A stretch of 41,625 nt of DNA, from the NCBI GenBank assembly GCA_035949055.1, contig DASZIO010000005.1, positions 1 to 41,625 of the forward strand. The letters are read 5' to 3'. Source of the DNA: Bog-756 sp035949055. Lineage in GTDB: Bacteria > Actinomycetota > Acidimicrobiia > Acidimicrobiales > RAAP-2. This document shows, one piece after another, positions 24,884 to 33,020 of the stretch. Position 1 is the stretch's first letter. Each line of letters starts with the position of its first letter. The notes below the pieces were generated by a model. It saw nothing but the letters and a program-made list of their open reading frames with translations. It was not told the DNA's origin and did no database searches. Both the position numbers and the translations under genes were made by a program.

Positions 24884-25765
24884 TTAGGCCCGTGGATGCG
24901 TTCCCGAATACACCGCAAGCAGGCGTTCCTTGCTCACATGAGTGTAGACCTGCGTGGTCTGCAAGCTGGCGTGACCCAACAATTCCTGCACGACCCGGAG
25001 GTCGGCGCCTCCGTCCAGAAGGTGGGTGGCGAAGCTGTGGCGGAGGGCGTGGGGGTGGGTCGGGACCGGCGAGCGGCGGTCGAGGAGCCGCCGTACATCC
25101 CGGGGGCCGATGCGCTTGCCCCGGCGGTTGAAGAACAGGGCTCCAGCTGGGCTTTCGTCGGTCAGCATGGTCGCTCTGGGGCCGTCCAGCCAGACCCGGA
25201 CGGCCCGGGCGCACTCCTGGTGGATGAGCACCTGGCGCTGTTTGGACCCCTTGCCGGTGACCCGCACCACGAGGCGCTCAAGGTCGACGTCCCCGACGTC
25301 CAGGCTGCACAGCTCGGCCACCCGCAGGCCCCCGCCGTAGAGCAGCTCGAGCACGGCGTCGTCCCGCCGCTCGATCGCGGCAGGCACACCGGGCGTGGAG
25401 TCGCCGGAGGGCTCGAGCAGGTGTCCGAGCTCGCCGTGGCCGAGGACGCGAGGCAACCTCGAGTCCGGCGAGGGCGCGGCCAGCCGGGCCGCCGGGTCCT
25501 CGGCCACCAGACCCCGACGGGCACACCAGCGGAAGTATGACCGAAGGGAGGCCGCGGTACGGGAGATGGTGGCCTTCGAATAGCGGCGGGTGGCCAGGAA
25601 GGCCAGATAGCGGCGCAGGATGACACGGTCGACATCGGCGGGACCCTCGGCCCCGCCTCGCCCGACCCACTCGGCGAACCGCTCCGTATCGGTGGCATAG
25701 GCCCGAATCGTGGCCGGCGAGAGGCCGCCCACCGACCGCCGGTACGCCTCGATCTCCCAGGACAC
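24884..25765 (-). CDS. xerC: Tyrosine recombinase XerC
   Basis: Resolves chromosome dimers at dif, working with XerD. 293 residues. A SAM-like N-terminal domain (about 1-90) precedes the catalytic domain, with Arg148 (GGGLRVAELCSLD), Lys in GKGSKQR (about 172-175), His239/Arg242 (HALRHSFATHLL), His265 (LLGHASLQTT) and Tyr274 (VYTHV). This is a chromosomal housekeeping Xer, unlike the integrase at the left edge. GTG 25765 is preferred because VSWEIEAY matches the family start and TACTGT lies exactly 6 bases upstream; an open frame continues to 25855. XerD could not be excluded as the name. Confidence 0.9.
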   Translation of the reverse strand: MSWEIEAYRRSVGGLSPATIRAYATDTERFAEWVGRGGAEGPADVDRVILRRYLAFLATRRYSKATISRTAASLRSYFRWCARRGLVAEDPAARLAAPSPDSRLPRVLGHGELGHLLEPSGDSTPGVPAAIERRDDAVLELLYGGGLRVAELCSLDVGDVDLERLVVRVTGKGSKQRQVLIHQECARAVRVWLDGPRATMLTDESPAGALFFNRRGKRIGPRDVRRLLDRRSPVPTHPHALRHSFATHLLDGGADLRVVQELLGHASLQTTQVYTHVSKERLLAVYSGTHPRA

Positions 25766-25771
25766 ACAAGC

Positions 25772-25777
25772 ACAGTA
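25772..25777 (-). promoter_or_regulatory. Candidate -10 of xerC-whiG, leaderless arrangement
   Basis: TACTGT on the minus strand, then 6 bases, then GTG 25765. No SD sequence intervenes. Confidence 0.5.
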
Positions 25778-25972
25778 CCGGGCCGGCTCCAGCCGGTCCT
25801 GCATCCCTCCGATGCAGGCCGAGCCGGCGCCAAAACCCGGCGGCGGGTTCGCCACGGAGCTATCGTCGGCACAGCATATTCAGATACCTCGTCATCCTCG
25901 ACGGGTTCATACACAGCGCTGTTTGCCTGACCGACGACAGTGTTCGCTTCGGTCAACGACCCAAGGGGGACT

Positions 25973-27643
25973 ATGTCCGATCGAATCGACCGACGCTCGT
26001 TCTTGGCCCGGGGGGCGGCAGCCGGGGCCGGCATCGCCGTGGTGGGGGCATCGGGCGGTCTGCTGGACGCGTGCAGCTCGGGGGCGAGCTCGAGCACCGC
26101 CAACACCGGGAGCCACCCGGACGGGATCACTACCGCCGCCCCCAAGCCGGGTGGCCAGCTCATCTTCGGGACCGAGGCGGAGGAGAAGGGGTTCAGCACG
26201 ACGCTGGGCACCTTCGACACCACCGGCATCCTCTACGCCCGCACGGTGTTCGATCCCCTGGCCATCATCAGCTCCGATGGCACGGTGCAGCCCTATCTGG
26301 CCGAATCGATCACACCCAACGGTGACTACACGACGTGGACCATCACCATGCGCCCCAATCTGGTCTTCCACAACGGCGCGCCGTGCGACGCAGCCGCGGT
26401 GGCGGCCAACTTCGAGGCCCAACAGGCGTCCCTCCTCACCGGGCCGGCGGTCACCACCATCAACAGCGTCTCAGTCACCAGTCCGCTGGTGGTGTCGGTC
26501 ACCATGAAGACACCCTGGGTCCCCTTCGACTTCTACCTGGCCGGGGGCATCGGTGGCCAGATCGCCTTCATCGCCGAGCCGAACTGGCTGAAGAGCAGCA
26601 GCCAGACCAACCCCATCGGCACCGGGCCGTTCGTGTTCCAGACCTGGAACCCGAACGACCACTTCACCGCCACCAAGAATCCCCACTACTGGCGGAGCGG
26701 CTATCCCTATCTGGACAGCATCACCTACAAGCCCATCCCCGACAGCCAGCAGCTGCTCAACAGTCTCAACTCCAATGTCGTGGACATCATCCACACCTCC
26801 ACCGCCGAGGTGACCGCGCAACTCCGGTCCAACTCGTCGCTCGCCTACGTCGACGACTCGCAGCACGTGGCCGGCGAGCCGGACATGAACTGCCTGCTGC
26901 TCAACCTGTCCAAACCACCCTTCGACAACCTGAAGGTGCGCCAGGCCGCGGCCATGGCCGTGAGCTCGGCCCAGTACGCCCAGGTCATCGACGGTGGGGT
27001 GTCCCCCACCTCGAACGGCCCCTTCGTGGCCGGTTCGCCGTACTACGCGCCGACCGGCTACCCGGCCCCGGACATCAACAAGGCCAAGCAGCTGGTCCAA
27101 CAGGTCCAGCAGGAGACCGGCCAGCCGGTGACCCTGACCATCAACCACGTCCCCGACTCGAGCACCACCAAGATCGCCGAATACCTGCAACAACAGCTCA
27201 AGAACGCCGGGATGACGGTGAACCTCAACCCCATCCAGCAGGCCAACATCATCAACACCGCGTTGCAGGGGACGTTCCAGGCCCAGGTGTGGCGCCAATT
27301 CGGGGCGGTCGATCCGGACCTCAACTACATCTTCTGGAGCCCCACCCAGATCAACTCGGTCTTCTCCATCAACATGGCCCGCAACACCAGCCCGGACATG
27401 CAGACCGCCCTCATCAAGGGCCGCCAGTCACCGGCCCAATCGGACCGGACTGCCGCCTACCAGCAGGTGGGCCAGCTCATGGGGTCGGAGATCCCGTATA
27501 TCTGGACTGACCGCACCGTCTGGTCGATCGGCGCCCAGCCCAAGGTGCAGAACTTCAACAACCCGACCACACCGGCCGGGGGCAAGGCCTTCGGGATGAT
27601 CACCGGGGCCGTTTGGCCGACCCAGATCTGGCTCAACTCCTGA
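25973..27643 (+). CDS. Solute-binding protein family 5 (Dpp/Opp type), Tat-exported lipoprotein
   Basis: Likely binds peptides or another solute for an ABC importer, outside the membrane. The N-terminus has a twin-arginine motif (DRRSFLARG, RR at 7-8), a hydrophobic stretch and a lipobox-like LLDAC (Cys34). The mature protein has family-5 features: DPLAIISSDGTVQPYLAESITPNG, WTITMRPNLVFHNG and the C-terminal PYIWTDR. 556 residues. ATG 25973 has AAGGGGGA just upstream. The 207-base gap on its left shows no gene and no clear promoter. No permease or ATPase gene is next to it, so the partner transporter must be elsewhere. Confidence 0.88.
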   Translation: MSDRIDRRSFLARGAAAGAGIAVVGASGGLLDACSSGASSSTANTGSHPDGITTAAPKPGGQLIFGTEAEEKGFSTTLGTFDTTGILYARTVFDPLAIISSDGTVQPYLAESITPNGDYTTWTITMRPNLVFHNGAPCDAAAVAANFEAQQASLLTGPAVTTINSVSVTSPLVVSVTMKTPWVPFDFYLAGGIGGQIAFIAEPNWLKSSSQTNPIGTGPFVFQTWNPNDHFTATKNPHYWRSGYPYLDSITYKPIPDSQQLLNSLNSNVVDIIHTSTAEVTAQLRSNSSLAYVDDSQHVAGEPDMNCLLLNLSKPPFDNLKVRQAAAMAVSSAQYAQVIDGGVSPTSNGPFVAGSPYYAPTGYPAPDINKAKQLVQQVQQETGQPVTLTINHVPDSSTTKIAEYLQQQLKNAGMTVNLNPIQQANIINTALQGTFQAQVWRQFGAVDPDLNYIFWSPTQINSVFSINMARNTSPDMQTALIKGRQSPAQSDRTAAYQQVGQLMGSEIPYIWTDRTVWSIGAQPKVQNFNNPTTPAGGKAFGMITGAVWPTQIWLNS

Positions 27644-27702
27644 CCTCGCGGCGGTCCCGGCTCGACGGCCGGCGCCCTCGCTCTGGGCCGTCGGTGGCCG
27701 GC

Positions 27703-27720
27703 CACGGCCAAGGGGCCGTG
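27703..27720. repeat. Hairpin between the solute-binding protein and mtrA
   Basis: CACGGCC-AAGG-GGCCGTG, 7-bp stem with a 4-base loop, ending 1 base before the mtrA -10. No T-run follows. It could be a weak terminator or an operator. The rest of the 90-base gap shows nothing else. Confidence 0.4.
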
Positions 27721-27721
27721 C

Positions 27722-27727
27722 CATGAT
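27722..27727 (+). promoter_or_regulatory. Candidate -10 of mtrA, leaderless arrangement
   Basis: CATGAT (four of six bases match TATAAT), then 6 bases, then ATG 27734. No SD sequence between them. Confidence 0.4.
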
Positions 27728-27733
27728 CGCGGC

Positions 27734-28411
27734 ATGAGCCGCATCCTGGTCGTCGAGGATGACAGACGGATCCGCTCGTCGATCCGTCTGGCGCTCGAGG
27801 ACGAGGGATACACCGTCGAGGACGTGCCGAACGGGGAGGAGGCCGTCGACCGCTTCGCCGACGAGCCGGCGGACCTCGTGCTCATCGACCTCATGCTGCC
27901 CGGGATGGACGGGTTCGAGACCTGTCGCTCCCTCCGGCGCCACAGCACGGTGCCCATCATCATGGTGACCGCCCGCACCGACACCCACGACGTGGTGGCC
28001 GGGCTCGAGGCCGGAGCCGACGACTACGTGACCAAGCCGTTCGTGGCCAAGGAGCTCGCCGCCCGGATCCGAGCCCTGCTGCGCCGATCCCGCCCCGACG
28101 ACGCCAGTCCGTCAGTGCTGAGTTTCGGCGACGTGGAGATCGAGCCGGACGCCGGCGTGGTCCGACGAGGCGGCGAGGAGGTCCACTGTACCCGCACCGA
28201 GTTCCGCCTGCTGTGCGAACTGGCCGACCACCCAGGCAAGGTGCTGAGCCGCGAGCACCTGCTCGAGCGCGTGTGGGGCTATGACTACTTCGGCGACGGC
28301 CGCCTGGTGGACGTACACGTGCGCCGGCTGCGGACCAAGGTCGAGCCCGAGCCGGCCAACCCGCGCTTCATCCTCACCGTCCGGGGCATGGGCTACAAGC
28401 TGGCGGTGTAG
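27734..28411 (+). CDS. mtrA: OmpR/PhoB-type response regulator, MtrA-like
   Basis: 225 residues. The receiver domain has the acidic pair in VVEDD (9-10), phospho-acceptor Asp52 (LIDLMLPGMDG), Thr79 and Lys101 (DDYVTKPF). The C-terminal winged-helix DNA-binding domain contains CTRTEFRLLCELADHPGKVLSR, ERVWGYDY and VHVRRLRTKVE, ending VRGMGYKLAV. The wording of receiver and DNA-binding motifs and the following histidine kinase and GerMN lipoprotein match the actinobacterial mtrA-mtrB-lpqB order, hence the symbol. It would control cell-wall and division genes by analogy. The gap to the kinase is 3 bases. Confidence 0.88.
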   Translation: MSRILVVEDDRRIRSSIRLALEDEGYTVEDVPNGEEAVDRFADEPADLVLIDLMLPGMDGFETCRSLRRHSTVPIIMVTARTDTHDVVAGLEAGADDYVTKPFVAKELAARIRALLRRSRPDDASPSVLSFGDVEIEPDAGVVRRGGEEVHCTRTEFRLLCELADHPGKVLSREHLLERVWGYDYFGDGRLVDVHVRRLRTKVEPEPANPRFILTVRGMGYKLAV

Positions 28412-28414
28412 CCG

Positions 28415-29959
28415 ATGCGCCCGGCGGATCATGTGGACGCCGACCCCGCCGTGGACGGCAGCACCCGGCGCGACGGGCGGAACGGCAGCGGGAGACGACC
28501 ACACCGGACTCACTTGTCCGGTGGGCTCGGCCTCCGGGCCCGGGTGACGGCGACCATCGCCATCGGCGCATTCGCCCTTTCGGCCCTCATGGCCGGCATC
28601 ACCTACTTCACCGTCCGGCAGAGCTTCCTCAACGAGCGCCAGAGCGCAGACCAACGTCAGGCCTTCGCCAACGCCTCGCTCATACAGAGCTCGCTGCGGT
28701 CGAACAGCACCCAGATCATCGCGCTCCTCGAGGAAGCAGACACCGTGCCCGGCTCGCGGTCCGTCCTGCACACCAATGGCCAGTGGTACGCCACGTCGAT
28801 CTCGGTCGGCCAAGGCGCCATCCCGCAGAAGGAGCGCACCCTCGTCCTGTCGGGCACACCGGCCTCCCAGCTGTTCTCCAACGGGGGGACGCCCCAGTTC
28901 GTGATCGGGGTGCCCCTGCCGACCGTGCATGCCACCTATTTCGAGGTGTTCTCCTTCGAGGAGCTGGCCGGCACCCTGCGCACCCTGGCCTTCGCCCTAG
29001 CTGCGGCGGCGTTGGTGACCACGCTGGCCGGGGCGGCCCTCGGCCGGTGGGCGAGCGGCCGGGCCCTGAAACCGTTGTCCGGGGTGACCGATGCCGCCGT
29101 GGCCGTGGCTGGCGGCCAGCTGGACACCCGGGTGGACGCGGGCGACGACGTCGATCTGCAGGAGTTGGCGGCGGCGTTCAACCGGATGACGGCCAACGTG
29201 CAGGAGCGCATCGAGCGCGAGGCCCGCTTCACCTCCGACGTGAGCCACGAGCTCCGGTCCCCACTCACCACCCTCACCGCCACCGTCGGGGTCCTGGAGG
29301 GCCATCGCGACGAGCTCGAACCCCGGGCCCGGCGCGCTCTTGACTTGTTGGACGGGGACCTCCGGCGCTTCACCCGGATGGTCGACGATCTCCTCGAGAT
29401 CTCGCGCTTCGACGCCGGGTCGGCCGAGCTCTCGCTCGATGAGGTGGACCCGGGCGAGCTGGTCCGGCGGGCCGTCACCGCCTCCGCCGCGCTCGGCGGG
29501 GAGGGCAAAGGGGCGGCCGCCGCCATCCCGGTGGAGGTGGGACCGGGGGTCGAGGGGCTGCGCCTGCGAGTCGACAAACGTCGGTTCGAGCGGGTCATGG
29601 CCAACCTGATGGAAAACGCGTCGCTGTACGCCGGTGGTGTGACCAGGGTGTCGGTCGAGCGCAACCCGAGAGCAACCGGGGCCAACGGAAGCGAACCGCC
29701 CCGGACCATCCGGGTGGTCATCGAGGACAACGGCCCGGGCATCCCCCTCCACGAGCGCCAGCACCTCTTCGAACGCTTCTACCGGGGCAGCCGGGCCGGC
29801 CAGCGGTCCACCAGTGAGGGCACGGGGCTCGGCCTGTCCCTGGTGGCCGAGCACGTCCGCCTGCACGGCGGCGCGGTCTGGGTCGAGGATGCCCCGGGGC
29901 ACGGCACCCGGTTCGTCGTCGAGCTGCCGCTCTCCACCGACGGCGAGTGGAGGGCCTGA
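28415..29959 (+). CDS. mtrB: Sensor histidine kinase, MtrB-like
   Basis: 514 residues in the membrane. TM1 is about 46-66, an extracytoplasmic sensor region of about 120 residues follows, and TM2 is about 190-212. Next come a HAMP domain (GRALKPLSGVTDAAVAVAGG), the H box VSHELRSPLTTL with His278, the N box NLMENASLYAGG, G1 DNGPGIPLHE and G2 GTGLGLSLVAEH. The N-terminal 40 residues are polar and hydrophilic. Paired with the response regulator 3 bases upstream. The stop overlaps the next start as TGATG, so the lipoprotein is coupled. Confidence 0.88.
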   Translation: MRPADHVDADPAVDGSTRRDGRNGSGRRPHRTHLSGGLGLRARVTATIAIGAFALSALMAGITYFTVRQSFLNERQSADQRQAFANASLIQSSLRSNSTQIIALLEEADTVPGSRSVLHTNGQWYATSISVGQGAIPQKERTLVLSGTPASQLFSNGGTPQFVIGVPLPTVHATYFEVFSFEELAGTLRTLAFALAAAALVTTLAGAALGRWASGRALKPLSGVTDAAVAVAGGQLDTRVDAGDDVDLQELAAAFNRMTANVQERIEREARFTSDVSHELRSPLTTLTATVGVLEGHRDELEPRARRALDLLDGDLRRFTRMVDDLLEISRFDAGSAELSLDEVDPGELVRRAVTASAALGGEGKGAAAAIPVEVGPGVEGLRLRVDKRRFERVMANLMENASLYAGGVTRVSVERNPRATGANGSEPPRTIRVVIEDNGPGIPLHERQHLFERFYRGSRAGQRSTSEGTGLGLSLVAEHVRLHGGAVWVEDAPGHGTRFVVELPLSTDGEWRA

Positions 29960-30570
29960 TGACCCGGGCCCGGGCCGCCTTCGCCACCGCCCTGGCCACG
30001 GCCGGGTTGCTCACCGCGGCCTGCGGCATCCCGACCGGTGGCAGTCCGACCGCCATCGCCCGGTCCGACGTCCCGTTTCATCTGCTCAGCCCCGGTTCCG
30101 GTTCGACGCCCACCACCTCTGTGTCCCCGAGCGTGGGCGTACGCGAGACGATCTTCCTCGTCGCCACCAACCAACATGTGGTGGGCGTCTCCCGCGATGT
30201 CGCGGTGCCCACGACGCTGGCCGACACCCTGAACGAGCTCATCGGAGCGCTGCTCGAGGGACCGACCGCCGAGGAATCGGCCCTCGGGTACCAGAGCTTC
30301 CTCACCGGAACCAAGGCGCAGGTGTCGGTCACGGTTTCCGGCACCATCGCCACCGTCAACTTCACCGGCGCCAACCCCGTGGTGGTCGGGCCCGACCAGA
30401 CCCTCGCCATCGCGCAGATCGTGTTCACCGCCACCCAGCCGCCATTTGCGATCTCGGGGGTGAGCTTCGAGATCGCTGGCACGCCCATCGCGGTGCCAAC
30501 CGCCAGCGGCGCCCAGGTACCGGGGCCGGTCAACTACCTCAAATACCTACCCCAGGCCCCCACTTCCTGA
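29959..30570 (+). CDS. GerMN-domain lipoprotein (short LpqB-like)
   Basis: 203 residues. The signal peptide has LLTAACG with lipobox Cys22. Residues about 60-190 form a GerMN domain: VAVPTTLADTLNELIGALLEGPTAEE followed by VSVTVSGTIATVNFTGANP. In mycobacteria LpqB is about 580 residues, a GerMN domain followed by a beta-propeller, and modulates MtrAB; here the propeller is missing. The gene sits in the LpqB position behind mtrB. The 24 last bases overlap the end of the convergent rsfS gene. Confidence 0.8.
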   Translation: MTRARAAFATALATAGLLTAACGIPTGGSPTAIARSDVPFHLLSPGSGSTPTTSVSPSVGVRETIFLVATNQHVVGVSRDVAVPTTLADTLNELIGALLEGPTAEESALGYQSFLTGTKAQVSVTVSGTIATVNFTGANPVVVGPDQTLAIAQIVFTATQPPFAISGVSFEIAGTPIAVPTASGAQVPGPVNYLKYLPQAPTS

Positions 30571-30936
30571 CCCGGCCGACGGGTCCGGAGGAGCGAGCCC
30601 GTCCCACTCCAGCCGGGGGGCCCCGGACCACAGGTGCTCGAGATCGTAGAAATGGCGGGCCTCGTCGAGGAACACGTGCACCAGGAAGTCGCCGTAATCC
30701 ATCAGCACCCAGCGGGCGTCGTCGAGCCCCTCGACCCGGGTGGGTTTCCGACCGCCACGCTCGTGCACCTGCCGCTCGATCTCGTCCACGATGGTCCGCA
30801 CCTGGCGCCGGTTACGGCCGCTCGTGATCACGAAGGCGTCGGTGAGTCCCAACAGCTCGGCCATGGCCAGGATGACGATGTCCTCACCGGACTTGGAGTC
30901 GGCGGCCCGGGCCGCCACCAGGCAGTCGTCAGGCAC
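30547..30936 (-). CDS. rsfS: Ribosome silencing factor RsfS (Iojap family)
   Basis: Binds ribosomal protein L14 and blocks subunit joining in starved cells. 129 residues: AARAADSKSGEDIVILAMAELLGLTDAFVI and SGRNRRQVRTIVDEIE are the family blocks, and the later segment WVLMDYGDFLVHVFLDEARHFYDLEHLW is typical. GTG 30936 (GGGGG about 7 bases before) starts the similarity; GTG 30915 is an alternative. The C-terminal tail is Gly/Ser-rich. It is 41 bases after the TM protein, and nadD-rsfS proximity is conserved across bacteria. Confidence 0.92.
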   Translation of the reverse strand: MPDDCLVAARAADSKSGEDIVILAMAELLGLTDAFVITSGRNRRQVRTIVDEIERQVHERGGRKPTRVEGLDDARWVLMDYGDFLVHVFLDEARHFYDLEHLWSGAPRLEWDGLAPPDPSAGSGSGGLG

Positions 30937-30977
30937 GGCCGGACCCCCGTCCTCGACGGCCGTGGCCCCAAAGGAGC

Positions 30978-31457
30978 TCAACGGCGGCCTCTTCCCGGGC
31001 CTTCGGCGCCACGGTTCGCCATCGGATGGGACACACCGGTCGGAGCGGCCGCCGGCGGGGAGGCCGGGGCGACGGCGGCGATCGCCTGGGGCCCGGGCGT
31101 ACGGTTGCCGGCCATCGTCACGATCAGGATGGTCACGGCCAAGCAGAAGGCGACCAGGACGGCGCACCAGGCAGCGAGCCGACGACGGTGGCGACGAGCC
31201 GCCCGTTGGGCCCGACGGTCGTCCGGTCGGGGCCGCGCCGGGGCGGGCGGGGGATCGATCCGGGCCGTGGTGGCCGGGGTGGCGGGAGCGGGGTCGGGGG
31301 CGGCCCCCTCGTCCGGCGGTACGAGGGAGGGCGCCTCGGGAGCCACCTCGGGGCGGACGACCGCCGGCGTGGCCCGGGTTCGGGTGCCGACAGTGCTGAC
31401 GGGGTCGGTCGGGCCGGGGGGCGCTCCCGACCTCGTGTGCGTCATCCGCGCTGTCAT
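30978..31457 (-). CDS. Single-TM hypothetical protein between nadD and rsfS
   Basis: I do not recognise a family. 159 residues: a Pro/Ala/Thr-rich N-terminus (1-80), a very basic stretch RRAQRAARRHRRRL (81-94) then one TM helix (about 94-115), then a Pro/Ala-rich tail outside with little else. By the positive-inside pattern the N-terminus is cytosolic. ATG 31457 overlaps the nadD stop as ATGA, and no SD is separate from nadD. In many actinobacteria a LytR-CpsA-Psr gene sits at this place; this protein lacks any LCP domain and could be a degenerate or independent gene. Confidence 0.6.
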   Translation of the reverse strand: MTARMTHTRSGAPPGPTDPVSTVGTRTRATPAVVRPEVAPEAPSLVPPDEGAAPDPAPATPATTARIDPPPAPARPRPDDRRAQRAARRHRRRLAAWCAVLVAFCLAVTILIVTMAGNRTPGPQAIAAVAPASPPAAAPTGVSHPMANRGAEGPGRGRR

Positions 31458-32047
31458 CTCCCCGTAGCGTACAGACCACGTTGCCGGATGCAACGGATGA
31501 CCGTCTCGGGAATCAAGCCGTCCACCGGCTGCCTGGCCTCGAGGCGCTGCCTCAGGTCGGTGCTCGAAAGGTCGGAGGGGGCGACCGGGACCTGAACGGC
31601 CGCCCACCCCTCGGGGGGCTCCACCGGAGGGGCCCCGGGGCGTCCGACCACGGCGAGGGTCACCTCGCGCCGGAGGGCGGCCTCCTCGTGCCAGGTCTCG
31701 AGGGTGGGCACCACGTCCGAGCCGACCACGAGGAAGAGGTCGGCCCCGGGATGGGACGCCCGCAACTGGCGCACGGTGTCGATGGTGAAGGTCGGGCCCC
31801 CTCGGTCGATCTCGAGCCGGGAGGCCTCGAGATCGGGCCGGTCCGCCACGGCGGCGGTGACCATGGCCCAGCGGTCCTCGGCCGGCGTGAGCGGCCGCTC
31901 CCCCTCCTTCTGCCAGGGCGCATTGGCCACCACCAAGAGCATGCGATCGAGCGAGAGTGACTGCCGAACCGACTCGGCCACCTCGAGGTGGGCCGAGTGC
32001 ACGGGATCGAACGTGCCACCGAAGATGCCGATCCGGGTGGCGGGCAC
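31454..32047 (-). CDS. nadD: Nicotinate-nucleotide adenylyltransferase
   Basis: Makes nicotinate adenine dinucleotide in NAD synthesis. 197 residues, with the nucleotidyltransferase motif GGTFDPVHSAHLEV, PWQKEG, VVGSDVVPTLETW and the C-terminal ISSTDLR-like SSTDLRQRL plus IRCIRQRGLY. GTG 32047 is the start, 6 bases after the upstream oxidoreductase stop, so it probably shares its transcript. Confidence 0.94.
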   Translation of the reverse strand: MPATRIGIFGGTFDPVHSAHLEVAESVRQSLSLDRMLLVVANAPWQKEGERPLTPAEDRWAMVTAAVADRPDLEASRLEIDRGGPTFTIDTVRQLRASHPGADLFLVVGSDVVPTLETWHEEAALRREVTLAVVGRPGAPPVEPPEGWAAVQVPVAPSDLSSTDLRQRLEARQPVDGLIPETVIRCIRQRGLYATGR

Positions 32048-32053
32048 GGCTGG

Positions 32054-32983
32054 CTAGGTTCCCCTCAGCGCGGCCACCACCGGCGCGAACGCCTCCATCT
32101 CCGCCTCGTGGACCACGACGTAGTTGAATCCGAACAGTTCCCGGCGACGCCGCAGCGTCTCGGTGATCTCGTCCGTGCTCCCGATGAGCGCTATCGGTGA
32201 ACCCTCGACCTGTTCGGGCGGGACCGAGAGGGCGCCGGCCAGTCGGGTGACTGCGTCGGCGCGGTCGGGCACGATTTGGACGAGGAAGGTGAGGCACTGG
32301 AGCTCGAGCTCGTCGAAGCGCGCTCCGGCCGCCTCCCTGACCCATTCGATCCGTCGGTGGTAATAGTCGGCCGACGTCGTCTCGAGGACCTCGGGGCCGA
32401 CATAGCCGGCCGCGAGGCTCGGGTTCACCCCGACGATGTCGGCCTCCCGACCGGCGATGGAGAGCACCCGTTGCCCGCCGCCGCCGATGATGATGGGTGG
32501 GTGCGGGCGTTGCACCGGAGTGGGTGCGCCGATGGCCCCGGTCACGTGGTAGTGCTCACCCTGGTAGCTGGCCTCACCCTTCGACCAGAGGGCCTTCATG
32601 ATGGTGAGGCTCTCGGCCATGCGGGAGATGCGGATGCTGGCGCGGTCGTGGTGGATCCCCGACTGCTCGTAGTCGCTCGTCATCCAACCGGCACCCAGTC
32701 CGAACTCGACCCGGCCGCCCGAGAACAGGTCGAGGCTGGCGACCTCCTTGGCCAGCACCACCGGGTGGCGGTAGTCGTTGCCGAAGACCAAGGACCCGAC
32801 CCGCAGCGTGGAGGTGGCCTCGGCCGCCACCGTCAGTGCCACCAGCGGGCCGAACTGGTCCTCGAAGTGGTCGGGGATGAACAGGGACGAGTACCCGAGG
32901 TCCTCGATCTTGCGGGCAGTCGCCCGCCATGCCGTGGCCGACTCGGCTTTGGACAGCTGGACTCCGAAGCGAAAGGGTGGCAT
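32054..32983 (-). CDS. LLM-class F420-dependent oxidoreductase
   Basis: Luciferase-like monooxygenase fold; by family, F420 rather than FMN is the likely cofactor, as inferred from the context of Actinobacteria. 309 residues: FRFGVQLSKAE, the bulge LFIPDHFEDQFG, LRVGSLVFGNDYRHPVVLAKEVASLDLFSGGR and GLGAGWMTSDYEQSG are typical of the F420 subgroup. The C-terminus contains SPIALIGSTDEI, as in these enzymes. ATG 32983 has TAGGCT exactly 6 bases upstream. Substrate unknown. It is divergent from the DAHP synthase across only 37 bases. Confidence 0.88.
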   Translation of the reverse strand: MPPFRFGVQLSKAESATAWRATARKIEDLGYSSLFIPDHFEDQFGPLVALTVAAEATSTLRVGSLVFGNDYRHPVVLAKEVASLDLFSGGRVEFGLGAGWMTSDYEQSGIHHDRASIRISRMAESLTIMKALWSKGEASYQGEHYHVTGAIGAPTPVQRPHPPIIIGGGGQRVLSIAGREADIVGVNPSLAAGYVGPEVLETTSADYYHRRIEWVREAAGARFDELELQCLTFLVQIVPDRADAVTRLAGALSVPPEQVEGSPIALIGSTDEITETLRRRRELFGFNYVVVHEAEMEAFAPVVAALRGT

Positions 32984-32989
32984 GACCGG

Positions 32990-32995
32990 AGCCTA
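32990..32995 (-). promoter_or_regulatory. Candidate -10 of the F420 oxidoreductase, leaderless arrangement
   Basis: TAGGCT on the minus strand, 6 bases (CCGGTC) before ATG 32983. No SD sequence. Confidence 0.5.
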
Positions 32996-33008
32996 GGTCT
33001 GGAGGCCT

Positions 33009-33014
33009 TACGCT
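33009..33014 (+). promoter_or_regulatory. Candidate -10 of the DAHP synthase gene, leaderless arrangement
   Basis: TACGCT, 6 bases (GGTGCG) before GTG 33021. A -35 at the usual distance would overlap the divergent -10 at 32990-32995. Confidence 0.5.
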
Positions 33015-33020
33015 GGTGCG

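Noticed and set aside
31458..32345. Upstream extension of the one-TM protein's open frame
   Set aside because: It overlaps nadD and the oxidoreductase in another frame and is Arg/Gly/Pro-rich shadow; coupled ATG 31457 is the sensible start.
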